Assembly: GCF_030252345.1 (NCBI RefSeq)
Contig: NZ_CP126980.1
Location: forward strand, 1,379,501-1,443,500
DNA length: 64,000 nucleotides
Direction of reading: 5' to 3'
Origin: Actinoplanes oblitus
Lineage (GTDB): Bacteria > Actinomycetota > Actinomycetes > Mycobacteriales > Micromonosporaceae
Shown: in pieces, positions 24,973-35,187 of the stretch
Layout of the letters: the number at the start of each line of letters is the position of its first letter
How positions within the stretch are numbered: position 1 is the first letter of the stretch
Notes under the pieces: generated by a model
What the model was told of the DNA's origin: nothing
What the model saw: only the letters and a program-made list of their open reading frames with translations
The model's database searches: none
Translations under genes and position numbers: made by a program

Positions 24973-26850
24973 GTGCCTGGACCGCTCGACCCCGGCGTGA
25001 ACGTGATCGGATCGACCGATCCCAGCCGCATCCGCAACTTCTGCATCATCGCCCACATCGACCACGGCAAGTCGACGCTGGCCGACCGGATGCTGCAGAT
25101 CACCGGGGTGGTCGACCCGCGGCAGATGCGCGCGCAGTACCTCGACCGGATGGACATCGAGCGCGAGCGCGGCATCACCATCAAGTCGCAGGCGGTCCGC
25201 ATGCCGTGGACCGTGCGCGAGGGGGACGGCAAGGGCGAGTCCGCCGTCCTCAACATGATCGACACCCCGGGCCACGTCGACTTCACCTACGAGGTCTCCC
25301 GCAGCCTGGCCGCCTGTGAGGGCGCGATCCTGCTGGTCGACGCCGCGCAGGGGATCGAGGCGCAGACCCTCGCCAACCTGTACCTGGCGATGGAGAACGA
25401 CCTGCACATCATCCCGGTGCTCAACAAGATCGACTTGCCCGCCGCGCAGCCGGAGAAGTACGCCGAGGAGCTGGCCAAGCTCATCGGCGTCGAGCCCACC
25501 GACGTGATGCGGGTCTCCGGCAAGACCGGCGTCGGCGTGGACCACCTGCTCGACGAGATCGTCCGGCAGTTCCAGCCCCCGGTCGGCGACCCGGACGGCC
25601 CGGCCCGCGCGATGATCTTCGACTCGGTGTACGACGTGTACCGCGGCGTGGTCACCTACGTCCGGGTGATCGACGGCCGGATCCAGGCCCGCGACCGGAT
25701 CAAGATGATGTCCACCGGCGCCGTGCACGAGCTGCTGGAGCTGGGTGTCGCCTCCCCGGAGATGGAGAAGGCGGGCGCTCTCGGCGTCGGCGAGGTCGGT
25801 TACCTGATCACCGGTGTGAAGGACGTCCGCCAGTCGAAGGTCGGTGACACCGTCACCGGCAACAGCCGCCCCGCCAAGGAGGCGCTCGGCGGCTACAAGG
25901 ACCCGAAACCGATGGTCTACTCGGGTCTCTACCCGATCGACGGCTCGGACTACCCGGCTCTGCGGGACGCGCTGGACAAGCTCAAGCTCAACGACGCCGC
26001 GCTCACCTACGAGCCGGAGACCTCGGCCGCGCTCGGTTTCGGCTTCCGCGTCGGCTACCTGGGCCTGCTGCACCTGGAGATCATCGGCGAGCGGCTGGAG
26101 CGCGAGTTCGGCCTGGACCTGATCTCCACCGCGCCGAACGTGGTCTACCAGGTGGTCACCGAGGACGGGAAGGAGCAGACGGTCACCAACCCGAGCGAGT
26201 TCCCGGCCGGCAAGATCGCGGAGATCCACGAGCCTGTGGTGCGGGCCACAGTCCTGGTGCCGAACGAGTATGTCGGCGCCGTCATGGAGCTGTGCCAGAG
26301 CCGCCGCGGCAGCCTGCTCGGCATGGAGTACCTGTCCTCCGAACGGGTGGAGCTGCGCTACACCCTGCCGCTCGCCGAGATCATCTTCGACTTCTTCGAC
26401 CAGCTCAAGAGCAAGACCAAGGGGTACGCCTCGCTGGACTACGAGCCCTCCGGCGAGCAGGTCGCCGACCTGGTCAAGGTGGACATCCTGCTGCACGGCG
26501 AGCCGGTCGACGCGTTCAGCGCCATCGTGCACAAGGACAACGCCTACTCGTACGGCACGACGATCGCCGCCAAGCTGCAGAAACTGATCCCCCGGCAGCA
26601 GTTCGAGGTGCCCATCCAGGCGGCCATCGGTTCCCGGATCATCGCCCGCGAGACCATCCGGGCGATCCGCAAGGACGTGCTCGCGAAGTGCTACGGCGGT
26701 GACATCAGCCGCAAGCGCAAGCTGCTGGAGAAGCAGAAGGAAGGCAAGAAGCGGATGAAGATGGTGGGTCGCGTGGAGGTGCCGCAGGAGGCCTTCATCG
26801 CCGCCCTCTCCACCTCCGAGGCGGCCGACCCGAAAGGCGCCAAAAAATAG
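24973..26850 (+). CDS. lepA: Elongation factor 4 (LepA)
   Basis: LepA is a ribosome-associated GTPase that acts on stalled or mistranslocated ribosomes. The 625 residues show G1 AHIDHGKST at about 26-34, RGITIKSQ (switch I), DTPGH (G3) and NKIDLP (G4). Domains II, III, V and the LepA-specific C-terminal domain ([20 protein letters not shown]) follow. GTG 24973 gives the usual N-terminus (PLDPGV); ATG 24946 would add nine residues. It is a core housekeeping gene next to rpsT and hemW, as in relatives. Confidence 0.95.
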   Translation: MPGPLDPGVNVIGSTDPSRIRNFCIIAHIDHGKSTLADRMLQITGVVDPRQMRAQYLDRMDIERERGITIKSQAVRMPWTVREGDGKGESAVLNMIDTPGHVDFTYEVSRSLAACEGAILLVDAAQGIEAQTLANLYLAMENDLHIIPVLNKIDLPAAQPEKYAEELAKLIGVEPTDVMRVSGKTGVGVDHLLDEIVRQFQPPVGDPDGPARAMIFDSVYDVYRGVVTYVRVIDGRIQARDRIKMMSTGAVHELLELGVASPEMEKAGALGVGEVGYLITGVKDVRQSKVGDTVTGNSRPAKEALGGYKDPKPMVYSGLYPIDGSDYPALRDALDKLKLNDAALTYEPETSAALGFGFRVGYLGLLHLEIIGERLEREFGLDLISTAPNVVYQVVTEDGKEQTVTNPSEFPAGKIAEIHEPVVRATVLVPNEYVGAVMELCQSRRGSLLGMEYLSSERVELRYTLPLAEIIFDFFDQLKSKTKGYASLDYEPSGEQVADLVKVDILLHGEPVDAFSAIVHKDNAYSYGTTIAAKLQKLIPRQQFEVPIQAAIGSRIIARETIRAIRKDVLAKCYGGDISRKRKLLEKQKEGKKRMKMVGRVEVPQEAFIAALSTSEAADPKGAKK

Positions 26851-26932
26851 GGCGGTTTGAGTTTTCGCGGGGTCGGGAACTCTGGGGCTCGACGGACGCA
26901 ACCGACAAGCTCCACCCCCGAGGAGGAACCAC

Positions 26933-27208
26933 ATGACAGTCACCGGCATCATCACCGCGCTCATCGTCGGTCTGATCATCGGTGCCCTGGGTCGCCTGGT
27001 CGTACCCGGTAAGCAGAACATCCCGATTTGGCTGACCATGGTCATTGGTGTCGTCGCGGCGCTGCTGGGCACGGTGCTGGCCCGGGCGTTCGGTGTCGCC
27101 CACACCAACGGCTTCGACTGGATCGAGTTCTTCTTCCAGGTCGTGCTGGCCGCGATCGGTGTTGCCCTCACCGTTGGGGTGAGCGGCCGCCGTGGCCTGA
27201 CCCGATAA
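26933..27208 (+). CDS. GlsB/YeaQ/YmgE-family membrane protein
   Basis: The 91-residue protein has three membrane helices (about 4-22, 31-52, 66-84) with the family marks GLIIGALGRLVVPGKQ and a Gly-rich first helix. The family is linked to general stress and is sometimes called transglycosylase-associated. A GAGGAGG site stands 6 bases before the ATG. A perfect terminator follows 10 bases after the stop. Confidence 0.85.
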   Translation: MTVTGIITALIVGLIIGALGRLVVPGKQNIPIWLTMVIGVVAALLGTVLARAFGVAHTNGFDWIEFFFQVVLAAIGVALTVGVSGRRGLTR

Positions 27209-27218
27209 CGGACACCGT

Positions 27219-27255
27219 AAAAGCGCCGGACCTCGCTACGAGGTCCGGCGCTTTT
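27219..27255. terminator. Bidirectional intrinsic terminator
   Basis: A perfect 17-bp stem (AAAAGCGCCGGACCTCG with its complement) encloses a three-base CTA loop, with A and T runs on both sides. It separates the convergent GlsB-type gene and the PAS protein gene and can serve both. Confidence 0.92.
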
Positions 27256-27286
27256 GCATGTCGTACGCCAATCCGGTGTTGATTTT

Positions 27287-28918
27287 CTAATAGCGGAAAC
27301 GCTGCTGGGCGCTGCGGCGGTTGACCCAGGCGGGCAGCTCGCCGCTGTGCTCCTGCCGCGGATGCCGCTCGGCCGGATCGTGGTTGGCGGTGATGTCCCG
27401 CATCGTCACGACCAGGCCACGCACCAGCCGGTCCTCGCGCAGATCCCGATAGGTGAGCTCGACCAGGATCTGGCCGCCGTCGGCCCGCTGCAGCGCGCAG
27501 TGCGCGGTGCCGTCGCCCAGCGACCGCAACGCGTTGCGGACCCGCGCCCGGTCGGCCGGGTGAACCAGCTCGTCCAGCGTGGTCAGCGGCGGCAGCTCGA
27601 CCCGGCCGAGCAGCTCGCGCAGCGCCGGGCTGGCGTAACGCACCCGCTGGTCGGCGTCGATCACCACCATCAGGTCGGCCGTGTTGCGGATCACCGCGCG
27701 CAGGTAGAGATCGCTGTCCCGCCGGCCGATCGCCTCGACCAGGGTGATCCGGTCCAGGGCCAGCGCGGCCTGCCCGGCCAGCACCTCCAGGGCGTCGTGG
27801 CCGGCGACCAACTCCCGCCGGCGACCGGTGATGATCAGCGCGCCGCCGCTGGGCCGGGCCACGTCGAGCGGTTCCAGGCGCAGTGGGCAGACCAGGGTGC
27901 GGTCGTCCGGATCGGCAGCGGCCAGCCACCAGCCGCGCGTCGCCGGACCGGTCACCGCGGGCGGCTGCTCGGCGGGGGACAGCTCGTCGGCGAGCGACAC
28001 CCGGCGCACCGCCTGCGGCGGCAGCAGCCGGGCGACCGCGGCGCGCACCGCGGCGTCGACGGCCGGCCGGTCCGCGGCGGCGACCAGGGCCGCCGTCGCG
28101 GCACGCAGGCCCCGCTCGCGGGTGAGCGCCTGGCTGTGCCGGCGGATCGCGTCGGCCAGCCGGGTGATGGTGAGCAGCAGGGTGAGGGCGCCGGTGATGG
28201 CGATCACCGGCCCGTCGTCGACCCGCCCGTGCAGGGACTCGATGAGCAGCACGACGGGCGGGCCGCAGGCGGACACCGTGAGCATCGCCGACCACCGGAA
28301 CTTCCAGGGGCTGGGCCGGACCGTGGCCGGCTCGGTCAGCCGGACCATCGACGGGTGCAGCGCGGCCAGCGCCCAGCAGAGGTAGAGCACCACGTACGCC
28401 GACTCGGTCAGCGGGCCCTTGGCCAGCGGATAGCCGATGTCGCCGGTCAGCATCCCGAGCGCGCCGAGCAGCAGCAGCCACGCGGAGACGTTGCGCCGGT
28501 CGCCGGTCACCAGGCGGCCGGCCACCCCGATCAGCAGCAGGTCACCGATGACGTCGGCGGGCGGGACGGCGCCGAACTGCCCGTGCGAGCCGATCACGAA
28601 GACCCAGATGATCAGCAGCGCCGAGCAGGAGAAGGCGAGCAGGTCGATCAGCCGGGCCCGGTCGACCAGCAGCGCGCCGCCCCGGGTGAACTGCAGCAGG
28701 CAGAGCGCGACCAGGCCGAACATCACCAGGTACCAGGCATCCGCGACGTCCCGCAGGTGATACGAGTAGAAGACATCGCCCACCGCGAGCGTGACCAGCG
28801 ACCCGGCGAGCAGCCACCAGGGCGCCCGCCGCGCCGGTCGATGGCGCCGCACACCGTAGGTGATCGCCCCGAGGCCCCCCGCTCCCAGCAGGATCCATTC
28901 GAGCGCTCCCCAGAACAC
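27287..28918 (-). CDS. Polytopic membrane sensor with GAF-like and PAS domains, no output domain
   Basis: The 543-residue protein has eight membrane helices in the first 265 residues, in the style of the sensory region of actinobacterial diguanylate cyclases. A GAF-like region follows (about 270-400). A PAS domain with LRAVIRNTADLMVVIDADQ, RYASPALRELLG and a PAC-like end spans 405-510. A short Arg/Gln-rich tail closes it. Relatives usually continue into GGDEF/EAL or kinase domains; none is here, and a terminator follows directly. It may pass its signal to a partner protein, or be a stably truncated receptor. Confidence 0.75.
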   Translation of the reverse strand: MFWGALEWILLGAGGLGAITYGVRRHRPARRAPWWLLAGSLVTLAVGDVFYSYHLRDVADAWYLVMFGLVALCLLQFTRGGALLVDRARLIDLLAFSCSALLIIWVFVIGSHGQFGAVPPADVIGDLLLIGVAGRLVTGDRRNVSAWLLLLGALGMLTGDIGYPLAKGPLTESAYVVLYLCWALAALHPSMVRLTEPATVRPSPWKFRWSAMLTVSACGPPVVLLIESLHGRVDDGPVIAITGALTLLLTITRLADAIRRHSQALTRERGLRAATAALVAAADRPAVDAAVRAAVARLLPPQAVRRVSLADELSPAEQPPAVTGPATRGWWLAAADPDDRTLVCPLRLEPLDVARPSGGALIITGRRRELVAGHDALEVLAGQAALALDRITLVEAIGRRDSDLYLRAVIRNTADLMVVIDADQRVRYASPALRELLGRVELPPLTTLDELVHPADRARVRNALRSLGDGTAHCALQRADGGQILVELTYRDLREDRLVRGLVVTMRDITANHDPAERHPRQEHSGELPAWVNRRSAQQRFRY

Positions 28919-29032
28919 GCCCTACTTAGTACCAGGGCGGTTGCGCAGTGTCCATGTCGATGTATACGCAGCGCAACCCAGGGATGCGGGCCAAGAACTA
29001 CGGCATGTCACCGAAAGTTGCGGGGAGCGTCG

Positions 29033-29887
29033 TCAGCTGAAGACTTCGGCGACGACGCGGCCGTCATCGTGGGCGCCGGCCGTGGTTACTTGCTGCCACT
29101 TGCCGTCCGGGGCGTGCCACTCCAGGTTGCCGAAACGTACCCGTTCGAGGCCGGTCGCCGAGGCGTGCGAGACCAGCCAGTGCGCGTATCGCCAGCCGCT
29201 GTCCGCGGTGCTGACCGAGACCGTGAGACCGGCCGCCTCCGTGCTGGCGGCGTCCAGTTTCTTGCCCCAGTCGAGTTTGAGGCCGCGCAGCAGGGCGGTC
29301 GCCGCGGCCGCGCCGCGCACCACCGGGGAGCCGGAGACGGTGCACTCGACGGCGCCGGTGGCCCGGCCCATCAGCGCGCGGGCCAGCACCCGGGACTCGT
29401 CCGCCCACTTCTCGTACGCGTTCGGGTACGCCGAGCGCTGCACCCGCTGGGCGGCGTCGGTCACCCGCATCTGCTGCCAGCCCTTCACCTTGCGCAGCGC
29501 GGTGTAGAACTTGCCGGCGGCGTACCTCGGATCCTTGATCTGCTCGACGGTGCCCCAGCCCTGGCTGGGGCGCTGCTGGAAGAGGCCCACCGAGTCGCGG
29601 TCGCCGTCGTCCAGGTTTTCCAGCTTGGACTCCTGCAGCGCGGTGGCCAGCGCCACCACCAGGGCCTGCTCCGGCATCTCCCGGCGGATGCCGATCGCGG
29701 CGATGGTGGCCGCGTTGGCCATCTGCACCGAGTCCAGGGTCACCTCGCCGTCGGCGCGGACCGTGCACTCCGGGCCGAGCCGGGGCAGCTTGATGCCGCC
29801 CGGGCTCTGCCGGAGCACGACGATCACGCTGACCACGGCGATGAGGACGAGCGAGACGAGTACCCCGACCACTGGCTTAACCCGCAC
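29033..29887 (-). CDS. Exported lysozyme-like-fold protein
   Basis: The 284 residues start with an N-terminal membrane anchor (about 6-26). A segment at about 75-150 reads ALQESKLENLDDGDRDSVGLF followed by QQRPSQGWG. That motif pair is shared by a large actinobacterial family with a lysozyme-like fold in which Glu and Gly-Leu-Phe-Gln frame a sugar cleft. The C-terminal 80 residues form a separate small domain with Trp residues. It may trim or bind cell-wall glycan; enzymatic activity is not proven. Confidence 0.7.
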   Translation of the reverse strand: MRVKPVVGVLVSLVLIAVVSVIVVLRQSPGGIKLPRLGPECTVRADGEVTLDSVQMANAATIAAIGIRREMPEQALVVALATALQESKLENLDDGDRDSVGLFQQRPSQGWGTVEQIKDPRYAAGKFYTALRKVKGWQQMRVTDAAQRVQRSAYPNAYEKWADESRVLARALMGRATGAVECTVSGSPVVRGAAAATALLRGLKLDWGKKLDAASTEAAGLTVSVSTADSGWRYAHWLVSHASATGLERVRFGNLEWHAPDGKWQQVTTAGAHDDGRVVAEVFS

Positions 29888-29937
29888 CGCACCTCCTCGT
29901 CATGGGACGCCAAGCCTAATCAACGAGCGCACGGAGA

Positions 29938-30714
29938 TCATCGTGACTGCGCCGGAACCCAATTCGGATCGCGTTTCTCCCGGCGGGCGGCCACGCCCTC
30001 GCGGCCCTCGGCGGAGGTGAAGTATCCCGCCGATCGGTCACTGAGGTCGGCCAGTTCGGTGCGGATGGACTCCGACCTGGTACGCCGCAGCAGCTGCTTG
30101 GTGCCGGCCAGTGCCAGCGGGCCACCCTTGATCAGCGACGCGCAGTAGTCCGCCACCGCCCGGTCCAGCTCCTCGTCCGCGACGGCGGCGGTGACCAGCC
30201 CGATCTCGGCGGCCCGGGCGCCGTCGAAGACGTCGCCGGTCAGGTAGAGCTCGGCCGCCGCCCGCGGCGCCAGCCGGGGCAGCACGGTGGCACTGATCAC
30301 CGCGGGGATCACCCCGAGCCGGACCTCGGTGAACGCGAAGGTGGCCGACCGGGCGCAGACCGCGATGTCGGCGGCGCCGATCAGTCCCAGGCCACCGGCC
30401 CGGGCCGGCCCGGCGATCCGGGCCACCACCGGTTTCGGGAACTCCCAGAGCGCGGCGAGCAGGTCGGCCATCAGCTCCACCGGCAGGCGCTCGCCCGGCC
30501 GGGTCGCGGCGGTCTCCTTCAGGTCGGCGCCGGAGCAGAAGACCGGGCCGGTGTGCGAGAGCACCACCACCCGGACCGCCGGGTCGGCGGCCGCGGCGCC
30601 GAGCGCGGTGAGCAGCTCGGTGATCAGGGCGCGGGAGAGGGCGTTGCGGTTCGCGGGGCTGTCCAGCGTGAGAGTGGTCACCCCGGCGACGGTGACGGTA
30701 CCGACCAGATCCAT
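29938..30714 (-). CDS. Enoyl-CoA hydratase/isomerase (crotonase) family
   Basis: The 258 residues follow the crotonase pattern: early NALSRALITELLTAL, oxyanion-hole segment FCSGADLKE near residue 65, and the second oxyanion region PARAGGLGLIGAADIAVC near 105. Active-site Glu candidates near residue 115-140 are not all conserved, so the exact reaction is unclear. The family handles acyl-CoA thioesters. ATG 30714 is chosen because the preceding 49 codons lack family similarity. It diverges from hemW. Confidence 0.85.
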   Translation of the reverse strand: MDLVGTVTVAGVTTLTLDSPANRNALSRALITELLTALGAAAADPAVRVVVLSHTGPVFCSGADLKETAATRPGERLPVELMADLLAALWEFPKPVVARIAGPARAGGLGLIGAADIAVCARSATFAFTEVRLGVIPAVISATVLPRLAPRAAAELYLTGDVFDGARAAEIGLVTAAVADEELDRAVADYCASLIKGGPLALAGTKQLLRRTRSESIRTELADLSDRSAGYFTSAEGREGVAARREKRDPNWVPAQSR

Positions 30715-30797
30715 GTCCGGCACCTTAACGCTTCCTTGGGCGCGGCCCCAGGAGATCCACGAGCGGTCGTCCCGCGGGGACCAGGCACACTTGGCGG

Positions 30798-31997
30798 ATG
30801 GCCGGCGCACTCCCTGATGGCGAACCCGTTCCCGCGGACGGGTCGCTCCCCGACACAGCAACTCGCGAGGTGGGCGCGCGGGGCTTCGCGGTCTACGTCC
30901 ACGTGCCGTTCTGCGCGAGCCGGTGCGGGTACTGCGACTTCAACACCTACACCGCGAGCGAGCTGGGCGGCGGGGCGAGCCGGGACGAGTACGCGGACAC
31001 CGTCCTGAAGGAGCTGGAGCTGGCCGCGAAGGTGATCCAGCCCGGCCGGGTGGACACCGTTTTCGTCGGCGGCGGGACACCGACGCTCCTGTCCGCCACC
31101 GATCTCGGAAAGATCCTGGAGGGCGTCGACCGCACCTGGGGGCTGGCGGCCGATGCCGAGGTGACCACCGAGGCGAACCCGGAATCGGTGGACACGTCCT
31201 CTCTGACGGCGCTGCGGACGGCCGGCTTCACCCGGATCTCGCTGGGCATGCAGTCCTCCGCCGAGCACGTGCTGCGGGTGCTGGACCGCAAGCACACCGC
31301 CGGCCGCGCACCCCGGGCCGCCGAGGAGGCCCGGAAAGCCGGCTTCGAGCACGTCAACCTGGATCTGATCTACGGCACGCCGGGCGAGACCGCGGACGAC
31401 TTCGCCCGCTCGCTGCGGACCGTCGTCGACGCCGGGGTGGACCACGTCAGCGCCTACGCCCTGATCGTCGAGGACGGCACCCGGATGGCCACCCGGATGC
31501 GCCGGGGTGAGCTGCCCTACCCCTCCGACGACGTGGCCGCCGACCGCTACCTGGCCGCCGAGGAGGCGCTCACCGCCGCCGGCTTCCAGTGGTACGAGGT
31601 GTCCAACTGGGCGAAACCCGGCGGCGAGTGCCGGCACAACCTGCGGTATTGGACCGGCGCCGACTGGTGGGGGCTGGGACCCGGGGCGCACAGCCACGTC
31701 GGCGGGGTGCGCTGGTGGAACGTGAAGCATCCGTCGGCGTACGCAAATCGTCTGAATGATGGGGTTTCCCCCGGTCACGGTCGTGAGCTGCTCAGTGCTG
31801 AGGACCGGCACGTCGAGGACGTGATGCTGCGGGTCCGGCTGCGCGAGGGGATCCCGCTGGACCGGGTGGACCCGGGCGGCGCGGCCCGGGCCCTCGGCGA
31901 CGGGCTGCTGGAGCCGGACGCGTACGCCGATGGTCTGCTGGTTCTGACCTTGCGCGGCCGGCTGCTGGCCGACGCGGTGATCCGCGACCTGGTCTGA
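30798..31997 (+). CDS. hemW: HemW, radical SAM heme chaperone
   Basis: The 399-residue protein shows the radical SAM motif with Cys at 39, 43 and 46 (FCASRCGYC), followed by GGGTPT (SAM binding) and the C-terminal HemN-like domain with YEVSNWAKPGGECRHN. HemW proteins insert heme into target proteins; many are labelled coproporphyrinogen oxidase, but the extra Cys of HemN is absent. It is placed between lepA and hrcA, as in other actinobacteria. Confidence 0.92.
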   Translation: MAGALPDGEPVPADGSLPDTATREVGARGFAVYVHVPFCASRCGYCDFNTYTASELGGGASRDEYADTVLKELELAAKVIQPGRVDTVFVGGGTPTLLSATDLGKILEGVDRTWGLAADAEVTTEANPESVDTSSLTALRTAGFTRISLGMQSSAEHVLRVLDRKHTAGRAPRAAEEARKAGFEHVNLDLIYGTPGETADDFARSLRTVVDAGVDHVSAYALIVEDGTRMATRMRRGELPYPSDDVAADRYLAAEEALTAAGFQWYEVSNWAKPGGECRHNLRYWTGADWWGLGPGAHSHVGGVRWWNVKHPSAYANRLNDGVSPGHGRELLSAEDRHVEDVMLRVRLREGIPLDRVDPGGAARALGDGLLEPDAYADGLLVLTLRGRLLADAVIRDLV

Positions 31998-32002
31998 GCC
32001 GG

Positions 32003-32446
32003 TTACCGCAGGAACCTGCCGCTCATCGGATAGCGGTAGGGCTCGTTGTTGGCGGCCTTGATCCCGGCGATCACCCCGAAGATCGTGCCGGCCAGCCAGG
32101 CGAGCACGGTGATCGCCACCCCGATACCGAAGCAGATGGTGGCGTACCCGATCAGCGCGATGATCGACCAGAGCACCTGGAAGTTCAGCGCGCTGATCGA
32201 CTCGGCGCGCACGGCCGGCGATCGGTCACCGCGAGCCAGCAGCGAGATCAACGGCGCCACCCAACCGGCGCACCCGCCGCCGACGAACGCGCCGGCCGCG
32301 CCGCCCAGGTGGGCGACCAGGATCCAGGCGCGATCCTCCGAGCCGAGGGCCGGATAGCCGGGCTGGTATCCGCCCGGCGGGGGAGTGTAAGGGGATCCGG
32401 GGGACGTAGGGTACCCGTCACCTGGCGGTCGAGGCGGCTCCGTCAT
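32003..32446 (-). CDS. DUF4870 membrane protein
   Basis: The 147 residues have a Pro/Gly/Tyr-rich N-terminal 35 residues, then [14 protein letters not shown], the start of a DUF4870 domain with about three membrane helices. Inside lies [15 protein letters not shown], the family signature. Function is unknown. ATG 32446 fits the family (MTEPP start). It is convergent with hemW and has its promoter next to that of hrcA. Confidence 0.8.
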   Translation of the reverse strand: MTEPPRPPGDGYPTSPGSPYTPPPGGYQPGYPALGSEDRAWILVAHLGGAAGAFVGGGCAGWVAPLISLLARGDRSPAVRAESISALNFQVLWSIIALIGYATICFGIGVAITVLAWLAGTIFGVIAGIKAANNEPYRYPMSGRFLR

Positions 32447-32519
32447 GGCCGACACGCTATCGGAGACCGAACAACGGCGGACCTTTCGATCATCGCGTTG
32501 CCGCCCGCCGCGAAGTAGA

Positions 32520-32546
32520 CTGGCACTCTGTCCGCGGGAGTGCCAG
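32520..32546. promoter_or_regulatory. CIRCE operator of hrcA-dnaJ
   Basis: CTGGCACTC at 32520-32528 and GAGTGCCAG at 32538-32546 are perfect inverted arms spaced by nine bases, matching the CIRCE layout (TTAGCACTC-N9-GAGTGCTAA) with a GC-shifted outer edge. It lies 13 bases before hrcA, so HrcA represses its own operon and releases it on heat or folding stress. Confidence 0.93.
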
Positions 32547-32559
32547 AGGGAGGGGTCAT

Positions 32560-33582
32560 ATGAGTCTGGATGACCGCAAGCTCGAGGTGCTGCGGGCGAT
32601 CGTCGAGGATTATGTGAAAACTCGCGAGCCGGTCGGCAGCAAGGCGCTGGTCGAGCGCCACCAGCTCGGCGTCTCCTCGGCCACGGTGCGCAACGACATG
32701 GCCGTCCTCGAGGAGGAGGGCTACATCCGGCAGCCGCACACCAGCGCCGGCCGGGTGCCCACCGACGCCGGTTACCGGCTCTTCGTCGACCGGCTCACCC
32801 GGATCAAGCCGCTCAGCCCGGCCGAGCGCCGCGCCATCGAGCGCTTCATGATCGGCGTGGTCGACCTCGACGATGTGGTGCATCGCACGGTCCGCCTGCT
32901 CGCCCAGCTGACCCGCCAGGTCGCGGTGGTGCAGTATCCGAGCCTGTCCCGCTCCACCGTGCGGCACCTGGAGCTGGTCCCGATCTCCACCACCCGGCTG
33001 ATGCTCGTGATGATCACCGACACCGGCCGGGTCGAGCAGCGCCTGGTCGAGATGCCCGGCCCGGTCCCCGACGGCGAGGTGTGGGACCTGCGCCGCCGGG
33101 TGAACGAGAAATTGGCCGGTCAGAAATTGGCAGACACCCCGCCCCTGGTGCAGAAACTCGTCGACGAGTGCGTGCCCGGGAGCCGGGGGAACATGGCGTG
33201 CCTGGCCACCGTTCTGCTGGAGACGCTGGTCGAGCGGAGTGAGGAGCGCCTCGCGCTCGCCGGGACGGCCAACCTCACCCGCGGCGGTGTGTTGGACTTT
33301 CAGGGCACGCTGCGTCCCGTACTCGAAGCGCTCGAGGAGGAGGTCATCCTCCTCAAGCTGATCGGCGACCTGGAGCCGAGCACCACCCGGGTCCGGATCG
33401 GCGACGAGAACGAGATCGACAACCTCCGGTCGGCATCCGTGGTCAGCACGGGTTACGGACCGGGTGCGACGATCGTTGGTGGGCTCGGCGTGCTGGGGCC
33501 GACAAGGATGGACTACCCCGGCACCATCGCTACTGTTCGTGCAGTGGCACGCTACGTTGGCGACCTGTTGGCACAGAATTGA
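32560..33582 (+). CDS. hrcA: Heat-inducible transcription repressor HrcA
   Basis: The 340 residues begin with a winged helix ([38 protein letters not shown] and [15 protein letters not shown]), followed by the dimerisation/GAF-like core and the C-terminal [18 protein letters not shown] segment. HrcA binds CIRCE when GroEL is free. The operator lies just upstream, and dnaJ follows 34 bases later, so both are co-regulated. Confidence 0.97.
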   Translation: MSLDDRKLEVLRAIVEDYVKTREPVGSKALVERHQLGVSSATVRNDMAVLEEEGYIRQPHTSAGRVPTDAGYRLFVDRLTRIKPLSPAERRAIERFMIGVVDLDDVVHRTVRLLAQLTRQVAVVQYPSLSRSTVRHLELVPISTTRLMLVMITDTGRVEQRLVEMPGPVPDGEVWDLRRRVNEKLAGQKLADTPPLVQKLVDECVPGSRGNMACLATVLLETLVERSEERLALAGTANLTRGGVLDFQGTLRPVLEALEEEVILLKLIGDLEPSTTRVRIGDENEIDNLRSASVVSTGYGPGATIVGGLGVLGPTRMDYPGTIATVRAVARYVGDLLAQN

Positions 33583-33616
33583 CGGATCCGCGCAGACATT
33601 GAGGACTCCAAACCCC

Positions 33617-34756
33617 GTGGCCAAGGACTACTACGGAATTCTCGGCGTGAGCCGGGAAGCCACCGACGACGAGATCAAGCGCGCCTACCGCAAACTGGCT
33701 CGGCAGTACCACCCGGACGTCAACCCCGATCCGGAGGCGCACGAGAAGTTCAAGGACATCAACGCGGCGTACGAGGTTCTCTCCGACGACCAGAAGCGGC
33801 AGATCGTCGACCTCGGCGGTGACCCGCTGGCGCCCGGCGGCGGCGCGCCCGGCGGCGGTCCCGGCGGGGCCGGCCCGTTCGTCGGCTTCCAGGACATCAT
33901 GGATGCCTTCTTCGGCACCGCGGCCGGTGGCGGCTCGCGCGGGCCGCGGCCGCGCACCCGTCCCGGCGCCGACGCCATCCTGCGTCTCGAGCTCGACCTG
34001 GTGGAGACCGCGTTCGGTGTCGAGGCGCCGATCACCGTGGACACCGCGGTGCTCTGCACCCAGTGCTCCGGCGCCGGCACCGCGTCCGGCACCCACCTGG
34101 CCACCTGCGAGGTCTGCGGCGGCCGCGGCGAGGTGCAGTCGGTGCAGCGCACCTTCCTCGGCCAGGTCGTCTCGTCCCGCCCCTGCGCGAACTGCCAGGG
34201 ACACGGCACGATCATCCCGACCCCGTGCCCGACCTGCGCCGGCGACGGCCGGATCCGCACCCGCCGCTCGCTGACCGTGAAGATCCCGGCCGGCGTCGAG
34301 GACGGCATGCGCATCCGCCTGGCCCAGCAGGGCGAGGTCGGCCCCGGCGGTGGCACCGCCGGTGACCTCTACGTCGAGATCCACGAGCGCCCGCACGACG
34401 TCTACTCGCGCAAGGGCGACGACCTGCACTGCCGGGTCACGCTGCCGATGACGGCCGCCGCGCTCGGCACCAGGATGACCATCAAGACCCTCGACGGCGA
34501 GGAGAACATCGAGGTCAAAGCGGGGACGCAGCCGGCCAGCACGCTGCGGATCCGGGGCAAGGGGGTGCCGCACCTGCGTGGTCAGGGCCGCGGTGATCTC
34601 TTCGTCCACCTGGACGTCAAGACGCCGACCAAGCTGACCGCGGACCAGGAGCGGATGCTGCGCGACTTCGCGAAAACGCGCGGCGAGGACATCGCCGAGC
34701 TGAGCAAGCAGGGCGGCTTCTTCAGCCGGATGCGGGACGCCTTCAACGGCCACTGA
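33617..34756 (+). CDS. dnaJ: Chaperone DnaJ (DnaJ2 type)
   Basis: The 379 residues start at GTG with [10 protein letters not shown], the J-domain with HPD at 32-34, then a Gly-rich linker (about 75-110). Four zinc motifs follow: [24 protein letters not shown] and CPTCAGDG. The two C-terminal substrate-binding domains follow. DnaJ delivers clients to DnaK and stimulates its ATPase. Pairing with hrcA is typical of the second DnaJ in actinobacteria. Confidence 0.96.
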   Translation: MAKDYYGILGVSREATDDEIKRAYRKLARQYHPDVNPDPEAHEKFKDINAAYEVLSDDQKRQIVDLGGDPLAPGGGAPGGGPGGAGPFVGFQDIMDAFFGTAAGGGSRGPRPRTRPGADAILRLELDLVETAFGVEAPITVDTAVLCTQCSGAGTASGTHLATCEVCGGRGEVQSVQRTFLGQVVSSRPCANCQGHGTIIPTPCPTCAGDGRIRTRRSLTVKIPAGVEDGMRIRLAQQGEVGPGGGTAGDLYVEIHERPHDVYSRKGDDLHCRVTLPMTAAALGTRMTIKTLDGEENIEVKAGTQPASTLRIRGKGVPHLRGQGRGDLFVHLDVKTPTKLTADQERMLRDFAKTRGEDIAELSKQGGFFSRMRDAFNGH

Positions 34757-35187
34757 TCGCCGGGTCATCAAGATCAAATTCACGGGCTTGATGACTCGGA
34801 TCCGCGCTGATCACTGATCGTCGCTCCCGCCAGGGACCCTTGCGGGCCGGGCAGGACGCTGGCGCGTCCAGAACGCCCGGCCCGCCAGGGACCCTTGCGG
34901 GCCGGGCAGGACGCTGGCGCGTCCAGAACGCCCGGCCCGCAAGGGCGACGTCCGCGGGTGGTTGCGACGTGTCAACCCCCGGACCGAGCCGGCGGCGTCG
35001 CTCTCGCCGGGTGGTGGTGAGTGGGCGTCGCTCTCGCCGGGTGGTAGTGGGTGGGCGTCGCTCTCGCCGGGTGGTAGCGGCTTTCGTGAAGCGAGCGGCG
35101 CTGGTGTCGGCGTGTGGTCGCGGCTCGACCGTCACATGGTCGGTGCCGGTCGCCCCGGGTGCCGGGCGCCGGTCTCGCCCGGCGACC
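34757..35187. repeat. Gap with 55-bp and 30-bp tandem repeats
   Basis: Two identical-looking 55-bp units lie at 34826-34880 and 34881-34935, beginning CCCGCCAGGGACCCTTGCGG. The end of the array, GCCCGGCCCGCAAGGG (34930-34945), is the reverse complement of an inner part of each unit, so long hairpins can form. A second array has three 30-bp units (34994-35023, 35024-35053, 35054-35080) beginning GGCGTCGCTCTCGCCGGGTG. No gene is supported here. Confidence 0.75.

Noticed and set aside
23953..27171. A 1072-codon open frame on the minus strand opposite lepA
   Set aside because: It runs antisense to a clear LepA gene and has the His/Asp/Leu-rich look of a complementary-strand frame in GC-rich DNA, with no domain.
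27254..30148. A 964-codon plus-strand frame opposite the PAS protein and lysozyme-like genes
   Set aside because: It is the shadow of two convincing minus-strand genes and crosses a strong terminator.
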